NCBI RefSeq assembly: GCF_024166365.1
Contig: NC_064819.1
Coordinates: forward strand, 2,306,501-2,370,500
Length of the DNA: 64,000 nt
DNA from: Elephas maximus indicus
Lineage: Eukaryota; Chordata; Mammalia; Proboscidea; Elephantidae
Reading direction: 5' to 3'
Below the pieces are notes generated by a model. That model was not told the DNA's origin. It saw nothing but the letters and a program-made list of their open reading frames with translations, and made no database searches. Every line of letters starts with the position of its first letter. Within the stretch, counting starts at the first letter, position 1. Both the position numbers and the translations under genes were made by a program. Shown piece by piece: positions 1 through 11,962 of the stretch.

Positions 1-827
1 AGATCATGGCATCAGGGCTGGAGGAAGACTCATTAACAACCTACGATATGCAGATGACACAACCTTCCTTGCTGAAACCAAAGAGGACTTGAAGCACTTA
101 CTGATGAAGACCAAAGACTACAGCCTTCAGTATGAATTGCACCTCAATATAAAGAAAACAAAAATCCTCACAACTGGATCATGATAAACAGACAAAAAAC
201 TGACATTGTCAAGGATTTCATTCTACTTGGATCCACAATCAGCACCCATGAGAGCAGCAGTCAAGAAATCAAATGACATATTGCACTGGGCAAACCTGAT
301 GCAAAAGACCTCTTTAAAGTGTTAAAAAGCAAAGACGTCACTTTGAGGACTAAGGCGTACCACCTGACCCAAGCCATGAAATTTCAATCACCTCACATGC
401 ACGGCAAAGGTAGAGAATAAATAAGGAAGACCGAAGAACTGACGCCTTTGAATTATGGTGTTGGCAAAGAATACTGATCATACCATAGATTGTCAGAAGA
501 ACGAACAAGTCTGTCTTGGAAGGCGTACCGCCAGAATGCTCCTTAGAGGCAAGGATGGCGAGACTCTGTCTCACATACATTGAGCACGTTATTGGTAGGG
601 AACAGTCTCTGGAGAAGAACATCATGCTTAGTAAAGTAGGAGGTCAGCAAAAAAGAGGAAGACCCTCAGTGAGATAGGCTGACACAGTGGCTACAACAAT
701 GGGATGGGCTCAAGCATAAACGACGACTGTGAGGATGGCGCAGGACAGGGCAGTGTGTCGTTTCACTCTGTTATAATAGGGTCACTATGAGTTGGAACCA
801 ACTCACCAGTACCTAATAACAAAAACT
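1..827 (+). mobile_element. RTE (BovB-like) LINE, 3' part, truncated by window edge
   Basis: This is the C-terminal part of the reverse transcriptase ORF plus the 3' end of an RTE element. Near position 45 the translation reads RYADDTT, the catalytic YADD box of reverse transcriptase, followed by the segment that recurs in the minus-strand RTE at 31.3-34.6 kb. Several stops and frameshifts break the frame, so the copy is dead. It ends near 827 in the RTE tail, where a 'gtcactatgagttgg' block precedes a short A/C-rich end. It lies in a SPICE1 intron. Confidence 0.85.
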
Positions 828-1754
828 CGTAGATGAGGCTAATGTCATAATTAGTTGTTTTCAAATGATTGCCTGTAAACCACACTAAGACATACATATT
901 AAATCATGAGCCAGTACACACATACACACACACACAGATACGTGTCACTGAAATAAAAGTTCCACAGAAACTGTATCTAACTCCATGAGAACCACTCAGA
1001 TATTTTCTTTTTAATTTCTATTCTATTTCATTTTTTAAAATGATGGTTACAATTCACAAGCTTGATTTTACAATCTATTAAAAAGTCGTGATCCGCAGTT
1101 TGAAATACAGCAATTAAGAATATGAATCTTTGAGCTGTAAACTCAGAGGTGTGAATTCTGAACCAAAAACTCAGAGGTATTTCAACCACTAAAGTGATTT
1201 CGTAATACGCTAATGGGTCATGGATTTTTTTTTTTTTTTAATGGGTCATGAGTCACAGCTTAAAACAACACGATGTAAAATATAAGTTTGGGGAGATTAA
1301 ACAGAAAGTGTATTGCTCCTGTTTTTATAAACCAGTCAGTTTTCTATACTGGAGAGGTGGGAACTCCAAAAATCAAAGAAGTTCTATTTCTTATGTGCTT
1401 CCAACTTTTTTTTTTTTCCAACTTAGAAAATGTCATAGTTGGCGAGGCCAAAGCCCAGAGTAAAAGTAAGTCACCTCCATCCACCACCACTAGGTGGCAT
1501 CATTAAGTTGAAAGAGTCTCAAACTCGGAAACGGTGGGTTTCCAACACTGACTCAAATCAGTAAAACATCTGGTAACTATAAATAGTCTTACCAGAATTC
1601 AGTTACTGTTTTAAGGTACCGAGAAAAAGCGCAAGAATCACGTTCTTACTTTCTTTTCTTTTCCTATAGCCAAGCAAGTTGGTTCCATTGATGAGAACAA
1701 AGGTCCCGATTTGGTCCTTCCACAAAGAGGATCAACTTTGAAATGGTCTAAGGC
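828..1754. other. SPICE1 intron sequence, no recognised feature
   Basis: No gene or clear repeat is visible. There is a short CA-rich stretch near 913-935 and two T-tracts near 1225 and 1408. The short open frames here have no recognisable protein similarity. Confidence 0.5.
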
Positions 1755-1930
1755 CAAGAATTTGGAGCCGGAAGACTGGGGTTCTAGGGCGAGTCAAGGG
1801 ATACAAAGCAAAATCCAACTTCTTTAAGCTCAGTTTCCTGATGCGTAAATGGAGCTATGCCCACTTCCCCAAGCCCACAGGGGTGTTAGGGAGATGTGGA
1901 CACTCTGAAAAACCATACAGCACTACAGAG
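1755..1930 (+). mobile_element. MIR-family SINE fragment
   Basis: An ancient MIR core and 3' region is recognisable from the degraded 'cagtttcctgatgcgtaaatgg' stretch, matching the usual MIR text for 'cagtttcctcatctgtaaaatgg', followed by 'ggtgttagggagatg'. It is highly diverged and typical of an old mammalian repeat. Confidence 0.6.
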
Positions 1931-2879
1931 ATGTTTAAGAACGTAGTTACAACCTACATGATGCCATGAACCAAATCTCTATCCCTTGTTAACTATCTCG
2001 CAAGTACCTGCAATGAGAGCTTAAGAAAGAGCATTAGTTGATCAGTGTTGTCTACCTTTATACTAGAAAAATTACGCCACGTGTATTTCCTAATGTAGTT
2101 TGAAGACTTTCTTATCTAAAAAAAATAAGCACTGGCTTTGTCTCGAAATAACAAGATGTAATCGAAAGAAGCAGATGGTGGGGGAACAATCTTACTAATA
2201 TGGAGACCTGAGACGAGTTATAATGAGGTCTCGAGTAAAACTGCTGCCCTTTGTTAGTCTCTGCCTGACTCCTTGGGGCAGGTGGTTTAAGTGGCCAAAA
2301 CAGTGGACTGGCTTTCCTTCGCTCCTTCTAGATTGTTCTAGTACTCTTTTCTGATAAGGCACATCCTTCTAATAGGTAAAGCCATCTCTGTAAACCCAAC
2401 TGCATATACTGTTTCCCCAGGTGGGTTTGCAGAGCACAAGGCCAAACTTAGGGTGGGGGTGTACACCCTGAGTTATCAATGGATCAGCTAAGTTCCCTGC
2501 AACAACGTCAGAAACCTGTCACGCCAGCACTTTTATTCCATGATAACAGAAACCAGGAGGAATTGGGAGATTACAAAGACATCTGGGAAGTCAGTATAAT
2601 TTTGGCATTTACAGAATCTTTCTGAAAGCCTCCCTGTCTCTGAGTTAGACGTGGACCCTAATTTGCCTGACTCCCATAGCAGAGGTACATCACAAGCAAA
2701 TGAAATCGAAGCTTCTGCCGGTCAAAGGGTTTTTCCCTTAACTTGTGCTAACCTAGGTTCCCGAGAGCTCCAGCTTTAGCGGGATGGGTCCGGATGGCTG
2801 ATACACACTGATTAAACAGGACATGCTCAAGGGATCTTCTTCCCTTGGTCTAATCACATCCCTTAAACAAAGACATTAT
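1931..2879. other. SPICE1 intron sequence, no recognised feature
   Basis: This stretch appears to be single-copy intron. I checked it for the next expected SPICE1 exon (the segment after 'IMKE') and found no match in either sequence or splice context, so that exon probably lies beyond position 1. Confidence 0.4.
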
Positions 2880-3480
2880 AAATTTAGCAATGTCAAAATA
2901 ACAGATGCACGTATCCTTTGACTCAATAATTCTACTTCTAATAATTTATCCTCGGACATGTACCCAAAAGCATATTCAAGAGTATTCATTACATTATTTA
3001 TTATGGCAAGGCAGGAAACAGTCTGTGAGCAGAGACACTGCTACTTGTCCACCAATATCCCTTCTTCCGCATTAAACTTGAGCGAAGTACACAGATGGAT
3101 ATCCCAGCCCTTGCAGGTGGGAACAGCCATGTGACGAAGTTCTGGTCAATGGGAGATGAGCCGAACTTCTGGATGGTACATAAAAAGGAACAGCAGGCAC
3201 TCTCTTTCCTGCTTCCTACTGGCTGGAATAAACTGGAGGAAGCTGGAGCAGCCAGCCTGTCCTTGGAGATGGAAGCCATGTTATAAAGGACAGCAGGGCC
3301 ACCTTACCTCTAAACTGTGTCCTAAGGAAGAAATTTCTGTTTTGTTCAAAACACCATATTTTGGGGTCCCCCCACCAGATGTTTAAACTGTACTCTAATA
3401 CACAATCTAAATATTCACCAATAAAGGACTGGATAAATTATGGTACACTTATGAGTCGGAATCAACTCGACAGCAACGGG
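2880..3480 (+). mobile_element. Old L1 3' fragment with an unclassified ancient repeat inside
   Basis: Positions 2880-3010 ('tgactcaataattctacttct', 'attatttattatggcaa') and 3400-3450 ('aaaggactggataaattatgg') read as two halves of an old L1 3' region. About 390 bases between them look like another ancient interspersed repeat that I cannot name. Positions 3451-3480 are the isolated 3' tail of an AfroSINE. Class calls are tentative. Confidence 0.4.
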
Positions 3481-3685
3481 TTATACACAAAAACAAAAAA
3501 ATGAAACTCACTGTCTTACTTCCCATACTGTTTCTTGCTCCACAACACCTGATTATTTATCCAAATACCCCACGTCTGGCAAAAGGTTGAGCCAAAAACA
3601 GGGGGCTTACAAATTGGATAAACACACAGTTTTTTCCCAAAGTGATCCAAAAGCCCCGCTATGAAACTGAGAAAAACAATTACAG

Positions 3686-3842
3686 TTGCTAGTGGTTAAC
3701 AGCTACAGCTGCTAACCAAAAGGTCAGCAGTTCAAATCCACCAGGCACTCCTTGGAAACCATAGCGAGCAGTTCTACTCTGTCCTATAGGGTCACTATGA
3801 GTCGGAATCGATTTGACGGCAACAGGTTTGGTTTTGGATTTT
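3686..3842 (+). mobile_element. AfroSINE
   Basis: This is a tRNA-derived SINE in forward orientation. It has the degraded A box ('agtggttaac'), the B-box region ('cagttcaaatcc'), the 'ctccttggaaacc' body and the RTE-like tail with 'gtcactatgagtcgg'. It sits directly upstream of a second forward copy. Confidence 0.9.
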
Positions 3843-3858
3843 GGTATACATATATATG

Positions 3859-4022
3859 TGAAGCCCTGGTGGCGCAGTGGTTAAGAGCTCAGCTGACAAC
3901 CAAAAGGTCAGCAAGTTGGAATCTACCAGCCGCTCCTTGGAAACCCTATGGGGCAGCTCTACTCTGTCCTATAGGGCACTATGAGTCAGAATCAACCAGA
4001 CAGTAAAGGGCGTTTTTTTTTT
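3859..4022 (+). mobile_element. AfroSINE
   Basis: A full-length forward copy begins 'gaagccctggtggcgcagtgg' and ends in a T-rich tail near 4010-4022. Its tRNA-like head, conserved body and RTE-like tail are all present. It lies 20 bp after another copy in the same orientation. Confidence 0.92.
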
Positions 4023-4044
4023 TAATGGGTTTATATGTATATGT

Positions 4045-4225
4045 AAGGCATTAACCATGTGCCAAGGACTGTACTTAACCACTTTACAAGTGTTATATCT
4101 CTGAAATCTCATTAACATGTTCAGACAGGTAATGTTATCTCCATCTTAAAGATGAGAAAATTAAGGCTGAGACATTAAACAACTTGTATAAGGCCACATA
4201 GCTGGTAAGCTGGGGAGAAATTCAA
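4045..4225 (+). mobile_element. MIR-family SINE
   Basis: This is a forward MIR, recognised from 'catgtgccaaggactgtact', 'aagatgagaaaattaaggct' and 'ggccacatagctggtaag'. It is about 125 bases from SPICE1 exon 4 on the intronic side. Confidence 0.75.
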
Positions 4226-4350
4226 ACCACCATACTACACCCTAATGGTCACTTTGCTGATTTTTTTAGTCTCTCTAGAGTGTAAATGTGGGAAAAAGGG
4301 AGAGAAATCACTTTATTTTCCTTCTAAAAGATAATAAAGTTTAGCATTAC

Positions 4351-4494
4351 CTCCTTCATGATAGCCAGCCTCCTTTTCTCAAGATTGGAAGCTTCTGGTT
4401 TCTGCTTCCTCCATTTTCTCTTTAAAGCTTTTTCTTGGAGTTCCCAGTGGGCTAATGCTCTATTCTTCGATTTGTGTATTTCATGACGACGCAA
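4351..4494 (-). CDS. SPICE1: SPICE1 coding exon (third coding exon)
   Basis: SPICE1 is a centriole and mitotic spindle protein needed for centriole duplication and spindle integrity. Read on the minus strand, this exon is 144 bp, exactly 48 codons in phase 0. It starts [20 protein letters not shown] and ends RRLAIMKE, which I recognise as residues about 50-97 of SPICE1. It is strongly basic and helical in character. The acceptor is a TAG directly before TTG, and the donor is GAG followed by GTAATG. The upstream exon ends with a complete codon, so the phases fit. No stop or frameshift is present. The next downstream exon was not found before position 1. Confidence 0.96.
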
Positions 4495-4849
4495 CTACAT
4501 AGGAGAAAAAAGTATTATGATATTTCAGGAACAAAGATGTAGCCGATTCAGATGGTGGGAGCCCACCATCTGGTCTAGTTCATCCATTTTTTTATTCTTT
4601 CTGGTCCAACATATATGCGTATTTATATATATTCACACTCAAATTTGTCAGTCCTCTAAGTTTTCAAAAATGATTTTAAAAAAAGTATTTAGAACTAGTA
4701 AGCTTAGCTAAAAAGCAAATAAAAAGTATCAATTTCTATTTCCTTTGTATAGGACTATCCAGTAAATCAGTGTTTTTCAAGCTGCAAGTTGGCACTCATT
4801 TAGTGGGGAGTAAAATCATTTTTTTTTAGTTTTAGATTTTAAAATTAGG

Positions 4850-5322
4850 AAAGATGTGCATCAAGGCTGTATCCTTTCACCATATTTTTCACAATATTTT
4901 CAATCGCCTTGCATGCATGCAAAAGCTGGACAATGAATAAGAAAGATCAAAGAACAGATGCCTTTGAACTATGGTGTTGGCAAAGAATACTGAATATACC
5001 ATGGACTGCCAGAAGAATGCACAAGTCTGTCCTGGAAGAAGTACAGCCAGAACGCTCCTTGGAAGCAAGGATGGTGAGATGCCATCTCACTTACTTTGGA
5101 CATGTTATTAGGAGGGACCAGTTCCTGGAGAACATCATGCTTGGTAAAGTAGGTCAGTGAAAAAGAGGAAGGCCCTCAATGAGAGGGACTGACACAGTGG
5201 CTGCAACAATGGTCCCAAACACAGCAACGATTGTGAGGATGGCGCCAGACCAGGCTATGTTCCTTTCCACTGCACACAGGGTCACTATGAATGGGACCCA
5301 ACTCCCTGGCATGTAACAATAG
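4850..5322 (+). mobile_element. RTE LINE 3' fragment with internal deletion
   Basis: The fragment starts in the RT region (a degraded version of 'CILSPY', near 4855-4895) and jumps at about 4910 to the C-terminal segment that encodes RTDAFELWCWQRILN. It then runs to the 3' tail near 5320. Compared with the fuller copy at 31.3-34.6 kb, roughly half a kilobase between these points is missing. An 83-codon open stretch (4909-5160) is a remnant of RTE ORF2, not a host gene. Confidence 0.85.
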
Positions 5323-5783
5323 ATTTTTTTCCTTAGTATAAGCTTCACTGAGATGTAACTCACATACCATAAAATTCACCCTTTTAAAGCATGCAATTTA
5401 GAGGTTTCTGGTATATTTATAGAGTTGCATAACCATGACCAGAATTTAATTCCAGAACACTTTTCTCATCTCAAAGATAACCCCATAATCGCCAGCAGTC
5501 CCTCCTCATTCTCCCCTTCCCCAGGCCCTGGCAGCCACTAATCTCCTTTCTGTCTCTACCGATTTGCCTTTTCTGGACGTTTATATTAATGGATTCATGC
5601 AGTATGTGTAGTCTCTCGTGACCAGCTTCTTTTACTTAGCGTACTGTTTTCGAGTTCATTCACGCTGCACCACGTATCAGCACTTCACTCTTCTTTACCG
5701 CTGAATAATATTCCATTGTAAGGATATACCACCTTTGTTTATCCATTCATCAGGTGATGGGCATTTGGGTCTTTTTTCGTTGC

Positions 5784-5908
5784 TGACTTTCTGGCAGTTC
5801 CCTGACAATGTACTGCTGCTGCTGCTTTTGAAATTACCGTCAACGAAATTTTGCTTGCATGTAATATTAATGAGACCGTTCAGTAAACTTCCACACTCTG
5901 TTGGCTCA
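5784..5908 (-). mobile_element. Internal RTE fragment lacking both ends
   Basis: 'ctttctggcagttccctgac' and 'aaattttgcttgcatgtaat' match the RT-coding interior of the RTE copies at 9.8 kb and 32.6 kb, on the minus strand. The fragment has neither the RTE 3' tail nor its 5' end, which is unusual for a target-primed insertion. It sits within the older L1. Confidence 0.75.
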
Positions 5909-6189
5909 CCTCTGGGTTTCTACTTTTCGTTTATTACGAATAACGCTGTCACAGACACTTGTTTTCAAGCTGTTGTGCGGACGTACGCTTCGCTTCCCTT
6001 GGGTGTGTCCCCGGAGTGGAACTGCTGGGTCCTGCAGTCACCGTGTTTAACATTTGGAGGGACTGCCAAACAGTTTTTGAGAAGCAGCTGCACCGTTTTA
6101 TAATTTTATCAGCAACGTATCAGAGTTCCAGTTTCCCCACATCTTCACCAACTCACCTAGTATCGTCTGTCACTTTGGTTTCAGTCTCC

Positions 6190-6356
6190 TTGTCATTGTC
6201 ATGTGCCATCGAGTCAAACCTGACTCACAGGAAACCTACAGGGCACAGCAGAACTGTGGACGCCCCAAGGGTTTCCAAGGAGTGGCTGGTGGATTTGAAC
6301 TGCTGGCCTTTCCGTTAGCAGCTGAGCTCTTGACCACTACGTGACCAGGGCTCCTT
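6190..6356 (-). mobile_element. AfroSINE
   Basis: This is a reverse-orientation copy within L1. It runs from the tail side ('catgtgccatcgagtcaaac') to the head side ('gaccactacgtgaccagggc'). It is moderately diverged. Confidence 0.88.
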
Positions 6357-7065
6357 AGTGGGTACCAAGTTGTTTTTTTAATTGTAGTTTTGATATGCAC
6401 TTCCCTAATGACTAATGATGTAGAGTATCTATTCGTGTGCTTGGACTGGTCAACTGGTATTTCTGGTTTGGAGAAATGTCTACTCAAATCCTATGCTCAT
6501 TTTCAAACTGGGTTATTTAGCTTTTTACTGTTGAGCTGTAAGAGCTCTTATGTATTCTTGATACAAGGCCCTTATCAGATACGTGATTTGTAAATATTTT
6601 CTTCCATTCTGTGGGTTTTATTTTCACTTTCTTGACAGTGTCCGTTGAGGTACCAAAGATTGTAATTTTGATGAAGTCTAATTTGCCTCATCTTTCTTTG
6701 TTCATGCTTTGGTGATCTAAAGAAAACTACTGCCTAACACAGGGCATGAAAATTTATTCCTATGTTTTCTTCTAAGAGTTTTAAAGTTTTAGTTTTTATA
6801 TTTTGAGTTAATTTTCTTTATATGGTGTGAGATAGGGATACATCTTTATTGTCTTTCATGTGGATAGCCAAGTGTCTCAGCACTATTTGTTGAAGATAAT
6901 TCTTTCCCCATTTAACTGTCTTGGCACCTTTGTTGAAAATCAATTGACCACAAATATAAGGGCTTATTTCTACTCAAATGACCTATATATCTATCTGTCT
7001 GTCCTTATGCCAGTACACCATGTCTTGATTACTATAGCTCTGCAGTAAGTTTCAAGTCCCACTCT

Positions 7066-7275
7066 TTGAAACTACCCAAAAGGTGGTATCTCCTCCGTAC
7101 TGTTGCACTTACTACCTACATGAGGCACTGGGTAAATGCCGTCTAATGCCTATCATTTATCTCTATATGTGTATGCTTGATCTCCCTGGTCAGGCTGTTA
7201 ATGCTTTGAGAGGCAGGGGCCACATCCATTACAACTTTGTGGATCTAATGGTTAATTCAGAGTCTTAATCACAGT
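7066..7275. other. SPICE1 intron sequence, no recognised feature
   Basis: A short stretch between the L1 and an AfroSINE with no feature I can identify. Confidence 0.4.
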
Positions 7276-7441
7276 AAAACCAAACCCACTGCTGTCGAGT
7301 CGATCCCGACTCATAGCGACCCTATAGGACAGAGGAGAACTACTGCCCCAGAGGGTTTCCAAGGAGCGCCTGGTGGATTCTAACTGCCAGCCTTCCGGTT
7401 AGCAGGCGTAGCACTTAACCACTACGCCACCAGGGTTTCCT
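7276..7441 (-). mobile_element. AfroSINE
   Basis: This is a full-length reverse copy from 'gtaaaaccaaacccactgct' to 'ccactacgccaccagggttt'. Its sequence is close to consensus, suggesting a fairly recent insertion. Confidence 0.92.
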
Positions 7442-7519
7442 TAATCATACTAGGTGCTCCCTAATTCTTGATTGAGGATAATAATGATACCTAATTAACT
7501 TAAAATTTTTTTGTTATGA

Positions 7520-7920
7520 AAATTTTCCAACTTACGTGAAGTAGAGATAGTAAAAATAACTCATATACCACTCATCTGGATTTAACAGTTATCAAGGTTT
7601 TGCCACGGTGGCTTCATGATCACACCCTTTTTCACTCGGCTGCACAAGCTTTAAGCAAATCCCGGACAACGTGCCATTCACTCTTTTAACACACATTTTT
7701 AAATACGTGAACATTTTCTGACATAACCACAATGCCATTATCACACCTAACAAAAGTAACAAAAATTCTTTGGTATTAGTGAATACTCACTACACATTCA
7801 AATTTCCCTGATTGCCTCAAAAATGTCATTTTCAGTTTGTAGGAATCAGAATCCAAATAGAGTTCTTATATAATACTTAATTTTTAGTCTCTTAATGGAC
7901 TGACTTCTTATTACCTGGTA
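7520..7920. mobile_element. Probable old L1 3' UTR fragment
   Basis: 'ttttctgacataaccacaat' together with 'attcaaatttccctgattgc' resembles the 3' UTR of old mammalian L1 elements. No coding sequence is left and orientation is not firm. Confidence 0.4.
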
Positions 7921-8401
7921 AAAACTCATCAGAGTATTTTATTAGGCGACATAGGGATTTTGTTAGTATTACAGAATTTATAAAGCCAAATGTTTGCTTT
8001 TGCCCTTTAGCCACCTCAGTGAACTCCTACAAATCTTAATACCACTGGCTCTCATTTCTGCTTCTGCTTTAGGACCTCTGCTTCCCTGGATTTTTACACC
8101 TCCCATGTCCCACTTCCACATGACACCATCGGCAAGGCTATAAAAATGCTGCCCTGTTATCTGTGGCAACGATGTGATTTTCATGAAATGGGTGTGATTT
8201 ACACCTAAGGCGACTCAGTGGTTTTGCCTGTTTAACCTTGAGCTCGGTAAGCGTGTGTCTGTTTATATAACTGCATACGTAACCAAAAAGTTTAATGAAA
8301 CAATTCTTAACTTTATTACCAAAGCGTGCTCTTATATTTTCTATTCTCCATTCCATTTTATTAAAAACATGCTGATTTTCACCTGCTAATTGATTTTAAA
8401 C

Positions 8402-8602
8402 CAAAATCACCAGCTGCTGTTGAGTTAATTATGACTCATGGTGACCCTGTGTGTGTCCGAGTAGAACTGTGCTCAATACGGTTTTCAATGGCTGATTTTT
8501 TAGAAGATTGCTAGGACTTTCTTCCAAGGAGCCTCTGGGAGGACCTGAAGCTCCAACCTTTCACTTAGCAACCAAATGTGTTCACCGTTTGCACCCATCT
8601 AA
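8402..8602 (-). mobile_element. AfroSINE, longer diverged subtype
   Basis: Reverse orientation. The tail side reads 'ctgctgttgagttaattatg'. The body carries an extra block ('ttttagaagattgctagg') also seen in the copies at 13.2, 13.5 and 40.5 kb. This marks an older subtype that is distinct from the short, common one. Confidence 0.75.
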
Positions 8603-8617
8603 AAACTCCCAAATTGA

Positions 8618-11600
8618 TTTTGTTGTTGTTGTTCGGTACTGTCTGGCTGGTTCTGACTCACAGCAACCCCAAGTACAACAGAACAAAACACTGCCTGGTC
8701 TTGTGCCATCCTCAGTCATTACCATGCTTAAGCCAGCCCATTGTTGGAGCCACTGTGTGTCAATCCATCTCGTTGAGGGTCTTCCTCTTTTTCACTGACT
8801 TCTACTTTACCAAGCATGATGTCCCTCTCCAGGAGGCTGGTCCTTCCGGATAACATGTCCAAAGTACATGAAATGAAGGCTTCTAAAGAGCATTCTGGCT
8901 GTGCTTCTTCCAAGACAGATTTGTTTGTTCTTCTCATGGTCCATGGTATATTCAACACTCTTTGACAACACCATAATTCAAATGCATCAATTCCGTAGTC
9001 TTTCTTATTCATTGTCCAGCTTTCACCTGCAATATGAGGCAATTGAAAACACCATGGTATACTCTGGAGTCAGGTACACCCTAGTCCTCAAAGCAACATC
9101 TTTGCTTTTTGACACTTTAAATAGGTCCTTTGCAGCAGATCCGCCCAATGCAATACGTCATTTGATTTCTCAACTGCTGCTTCCATGGGCGTTGATTGAG
9201 AATCCAAGTAAAACTAAGTCCTTGACAATGTCAATATTGTCTCCATTTATCATGATGTTGCTTCTTGGTCCAGTTGTGAGGATTTTTGTTTTCTTTATGT
9301 TGAGGTGTAATCCATACTGAAGCTTGTAGTCTTTGATCTTCATCAGTAAATGATTCAAATCCTCTTCATTATCAACAAGCAAGGTTGTGTCACCTGCATA
9401 TCGTAGGTTGTTGATGAGCCTTACATCAATCCTGATGCTGCATTCTTCTTCCTATAGCCCAGCTTCTTGGATTATTTCCTCAGCGTACAGACTGAATACG
9501 TATGGCGAAAAGATAAAACCCTGACATATACTTTTCCTGATTTTTAAACCATGCACTATCTCCTTGTTCTGTTTGAACAACTGCCTCTTGGTCTATGTAC
9601 AGGTTCTACATGGGCACAATTAAGTGTTTTGGAATTCCCGTTCTTCACAGTGTTATTCGTAATTTGTTATGATCCACACAGATGAATTCCTTTGCATAGT
9701 TGATAAAGCACAAATAAATACCTTTGTGGTATTCTCTGCTTTCAGCCAAGGTCCATCTAACACCCATAATGATATCCCTAGTTCCACATTCTCTTCTGAA
9801 TCCAGCTTGACTTTTTGGCAGTTCCCTGTCGATGTACTGCTGCAACCATTTTTTAAATTATCTTCTGCAAAATTTCACTTGATATTAATGATATTGTTCA
9901 ATAACTTCCACATTCCCTTGGATCACCTTTCTTTGGAATAGGCATGTATATGGTTCTCTTGCAGCCAGTTGGCCAGGTAGCTATCTTCCAAATTTCTTGG
10001 CATAGACAAGTGAGCACTTTCAACACTGCATCCGTTTGTGGACATATCTCAATTGGTATTCCATCAATTCCTGGAGTCTTGTTTTTCACCAATGCCTTCG
10101 TGTAGCTTGGGCTTCTTCCTTCAGTACCATCGGTTCCTGATCATATGCCACCTCCTGAAACAGCTGAATGTCACCCAATTCTTTTTGACCAACAGAACCT
10201 TCTATTTCATTTATTTCTTTTGATGCTTCCTACATCATTCGATTTATTGTCCATCCAAAAAACCAAACCCGTTGCTGTCAAGTTGATCCCAACTCATAGC
10301 TATCCTACAGAACAGAGTAGAGCTGCCCCATTGGGTTTCCAAGGAGTGGCTGGTGGATTCGAGCTGCCGACCTTTTGGTTAGCAGCCGAGCTCTTAACCA
10401 CTGTGCCACCAGGGCTCCTTTTTTTCCCATAGAATCCTTCAATATCGCACCTTGAGGCTTGAATTACTCCTTCAGTTCTTTCAGCTTGAGAAATGCTGAA
10501 CGTGTTCTTCCTTTTTGGTTTTCTAACTCCAGGTTTTTGCACATTTCATTACAATGTGTTACTTTGTCTTCTCCAGCCATCCTTTGAAATCTTCTGTTCA
10601 GCTCTTTTACTTCATTGTTTCTTCCATTTGCTTCACCTACTCTTCATTCAAGAGCAAATTTCACAGTCTCTTCAGACATGTTTTATTCTTTTCTTTCTTA
10701 TCTTTTTAATAACATTATGCTTTATTCATGTGAACGACCTTGATGTCTTACCACAACTCATCTGGTCGTTGGTCATTAGTGTTCAACAAGTAAAGCTATT
10801 CTTCAGATGATCTCTAAATTCAGGTGGGATATACTCAAGGTTATACTTAGGCTCTCTTGTGGACTTGTTTTAATTTTCTTCAGCTTCATCTTGAACTTGC
10901 ATATTAGCAGTTGATTGTTCCACAGCCCCTGACTTGACTGATATTGAGCTTCTCCATCATCTCTTTCCACAGAAGTAATCGTTTGATTCCTGTGTATTCC
11001 ATCTGGCGAGATCCCTGTGTATAGTCAACTTTTATGTTGCGGAAAAAGTTATTTCCAATAAGTAAGTCATCGGTCTTACAAAATTCTATCATGCAATCTC
11101 CAAGGCCATATTTCTATCACCAAGGCCATATTTTCCAACTGCTGATCTTCCTGTCTGTTTCCAGCTTCCATACTCCTAACACCAGTAATTATCAATGCAT
11201 CTTGATTACATGTTTGATCAATTTAAACTACGGAAGTTGGTAAAAATCTTCAATTTCTTCATCTTTGGCCTTAGTATGCAAATTTGAATAGTCATATGTA
11301 AGGATATTATCCTATCACTGACAGCGCTGTATTTCAGGATAGATCTTGAGATGCTCTTTGTGATTATGAACGTGTCACCACTCCTCTTCAGTATGTCATT
11401 TCCAGCATAGTACACCATGGGATTGTCCAATTCAAAATGGCCAATACCAGTCATTACAGCTCGCTAACGCATACGATATAGATCTTTAAGTGTCCCATTT
11501 CATTTCTGACAACTTCCAATTTTCCTTGATTCATACTTAGTACATTCCACGTTCCAATTATTAATGGATGTTTGTAGCTGTTTCTTCTCATTTTGAATCA

Positions 11601-11962
11601 CGCCACATCAGCAAATGAACGTCCCAGAAGCTTGATTCCATCCACATCATTAAGGTTGCTTTACTTTGAGAAAACCGCTCCTCTCCAGTTGTATTCTGAG
11701 TGCCTTCCAACCTGAGGGGCTCAACTTCCGGCACTACATCAGACAGTGTTCTGCTGCTCTCCATAAGGTTTTCACTGGCCAGTTTTTTCAGAAGTAGATC
11801 ACCAGGTCCTTCTTCCTAGTCTGTCTTAGTCTGGAAGCTCTGCTGAAACCTGTCCACCATGGGTGACCCTGTTGGTGTTTAAAATACAGGTAGCAGAGCT
11901 TCCTGCATCACAGCAACACGCAAGCCACCACAGTACAACAAACTGACAGATGAGTGGTGGCA
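8618..11962 (-). mobile_element. Near full-length RTE (BovB-like) LINE, minus strand
   Basis: This ~3.3-kb element starts at its 3' tail (a GTT microsatellite at 8622-8633) and ends at its 5' end near 11960 ('acaaactgacagatgagtgg'). That is the same end as the copy finishing near 34588. In order on the minus strand it contains 5' UTR, apurinic-like endonuclease and reverse transcriptase. Residual reading frames survive in pieces (for example 9898-10092, 9645-9845 and 9170-9382), but stops and frameshifts are many. An AfroSINE splits it at 10256-10421. It lies in a SPICE1 intron, antisense relationship none (same strand as the gene). Confidence 0.92.
10256..10421 (-). mobile_element. AfroSINE inside RTE
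   Basis: A reverse full-length copy runs from 'aaaaccaaacccgttgctgt' to 'actgtgccaccagggctcc'. It interrupts the RTE, so it is the younger of the two. Confidence 0.93.

Larger units (their letters stand above)
5330..7065 (-). mobile_element. Old L1, 3' half, minus strand, interrupted
   Basis: Read on the minus strand this is L1 3' UTR followed by the ORF2 C-terminal part, for example 'gaataatattccattgtaagg' near 5700 and 'ggagtggaactgctgggtcc' near 6015. The element is interrupted by an internal RTE piece at 5784-5908 and an AfroSINE at 6190-6356. Multiple stops are present and divergence is high, consistent with an old L1M-type copy. Confidence 0.8.

Noticed and set aside
3859-4022. tRNA gene suggested by A- and B-box-like sequences
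   Set aside because: The boxes belong to the tRNA-derived head of AfroSINE, repeated over twenty times here without a cloverleaf or a functional 3' end.
1-4350. Next SPICE1 coding exon downstream of 4351
   Set aside because: No segment on the minus strand matched the expected continuation after IMKE with proper splice sites; it probably lies outside the window.
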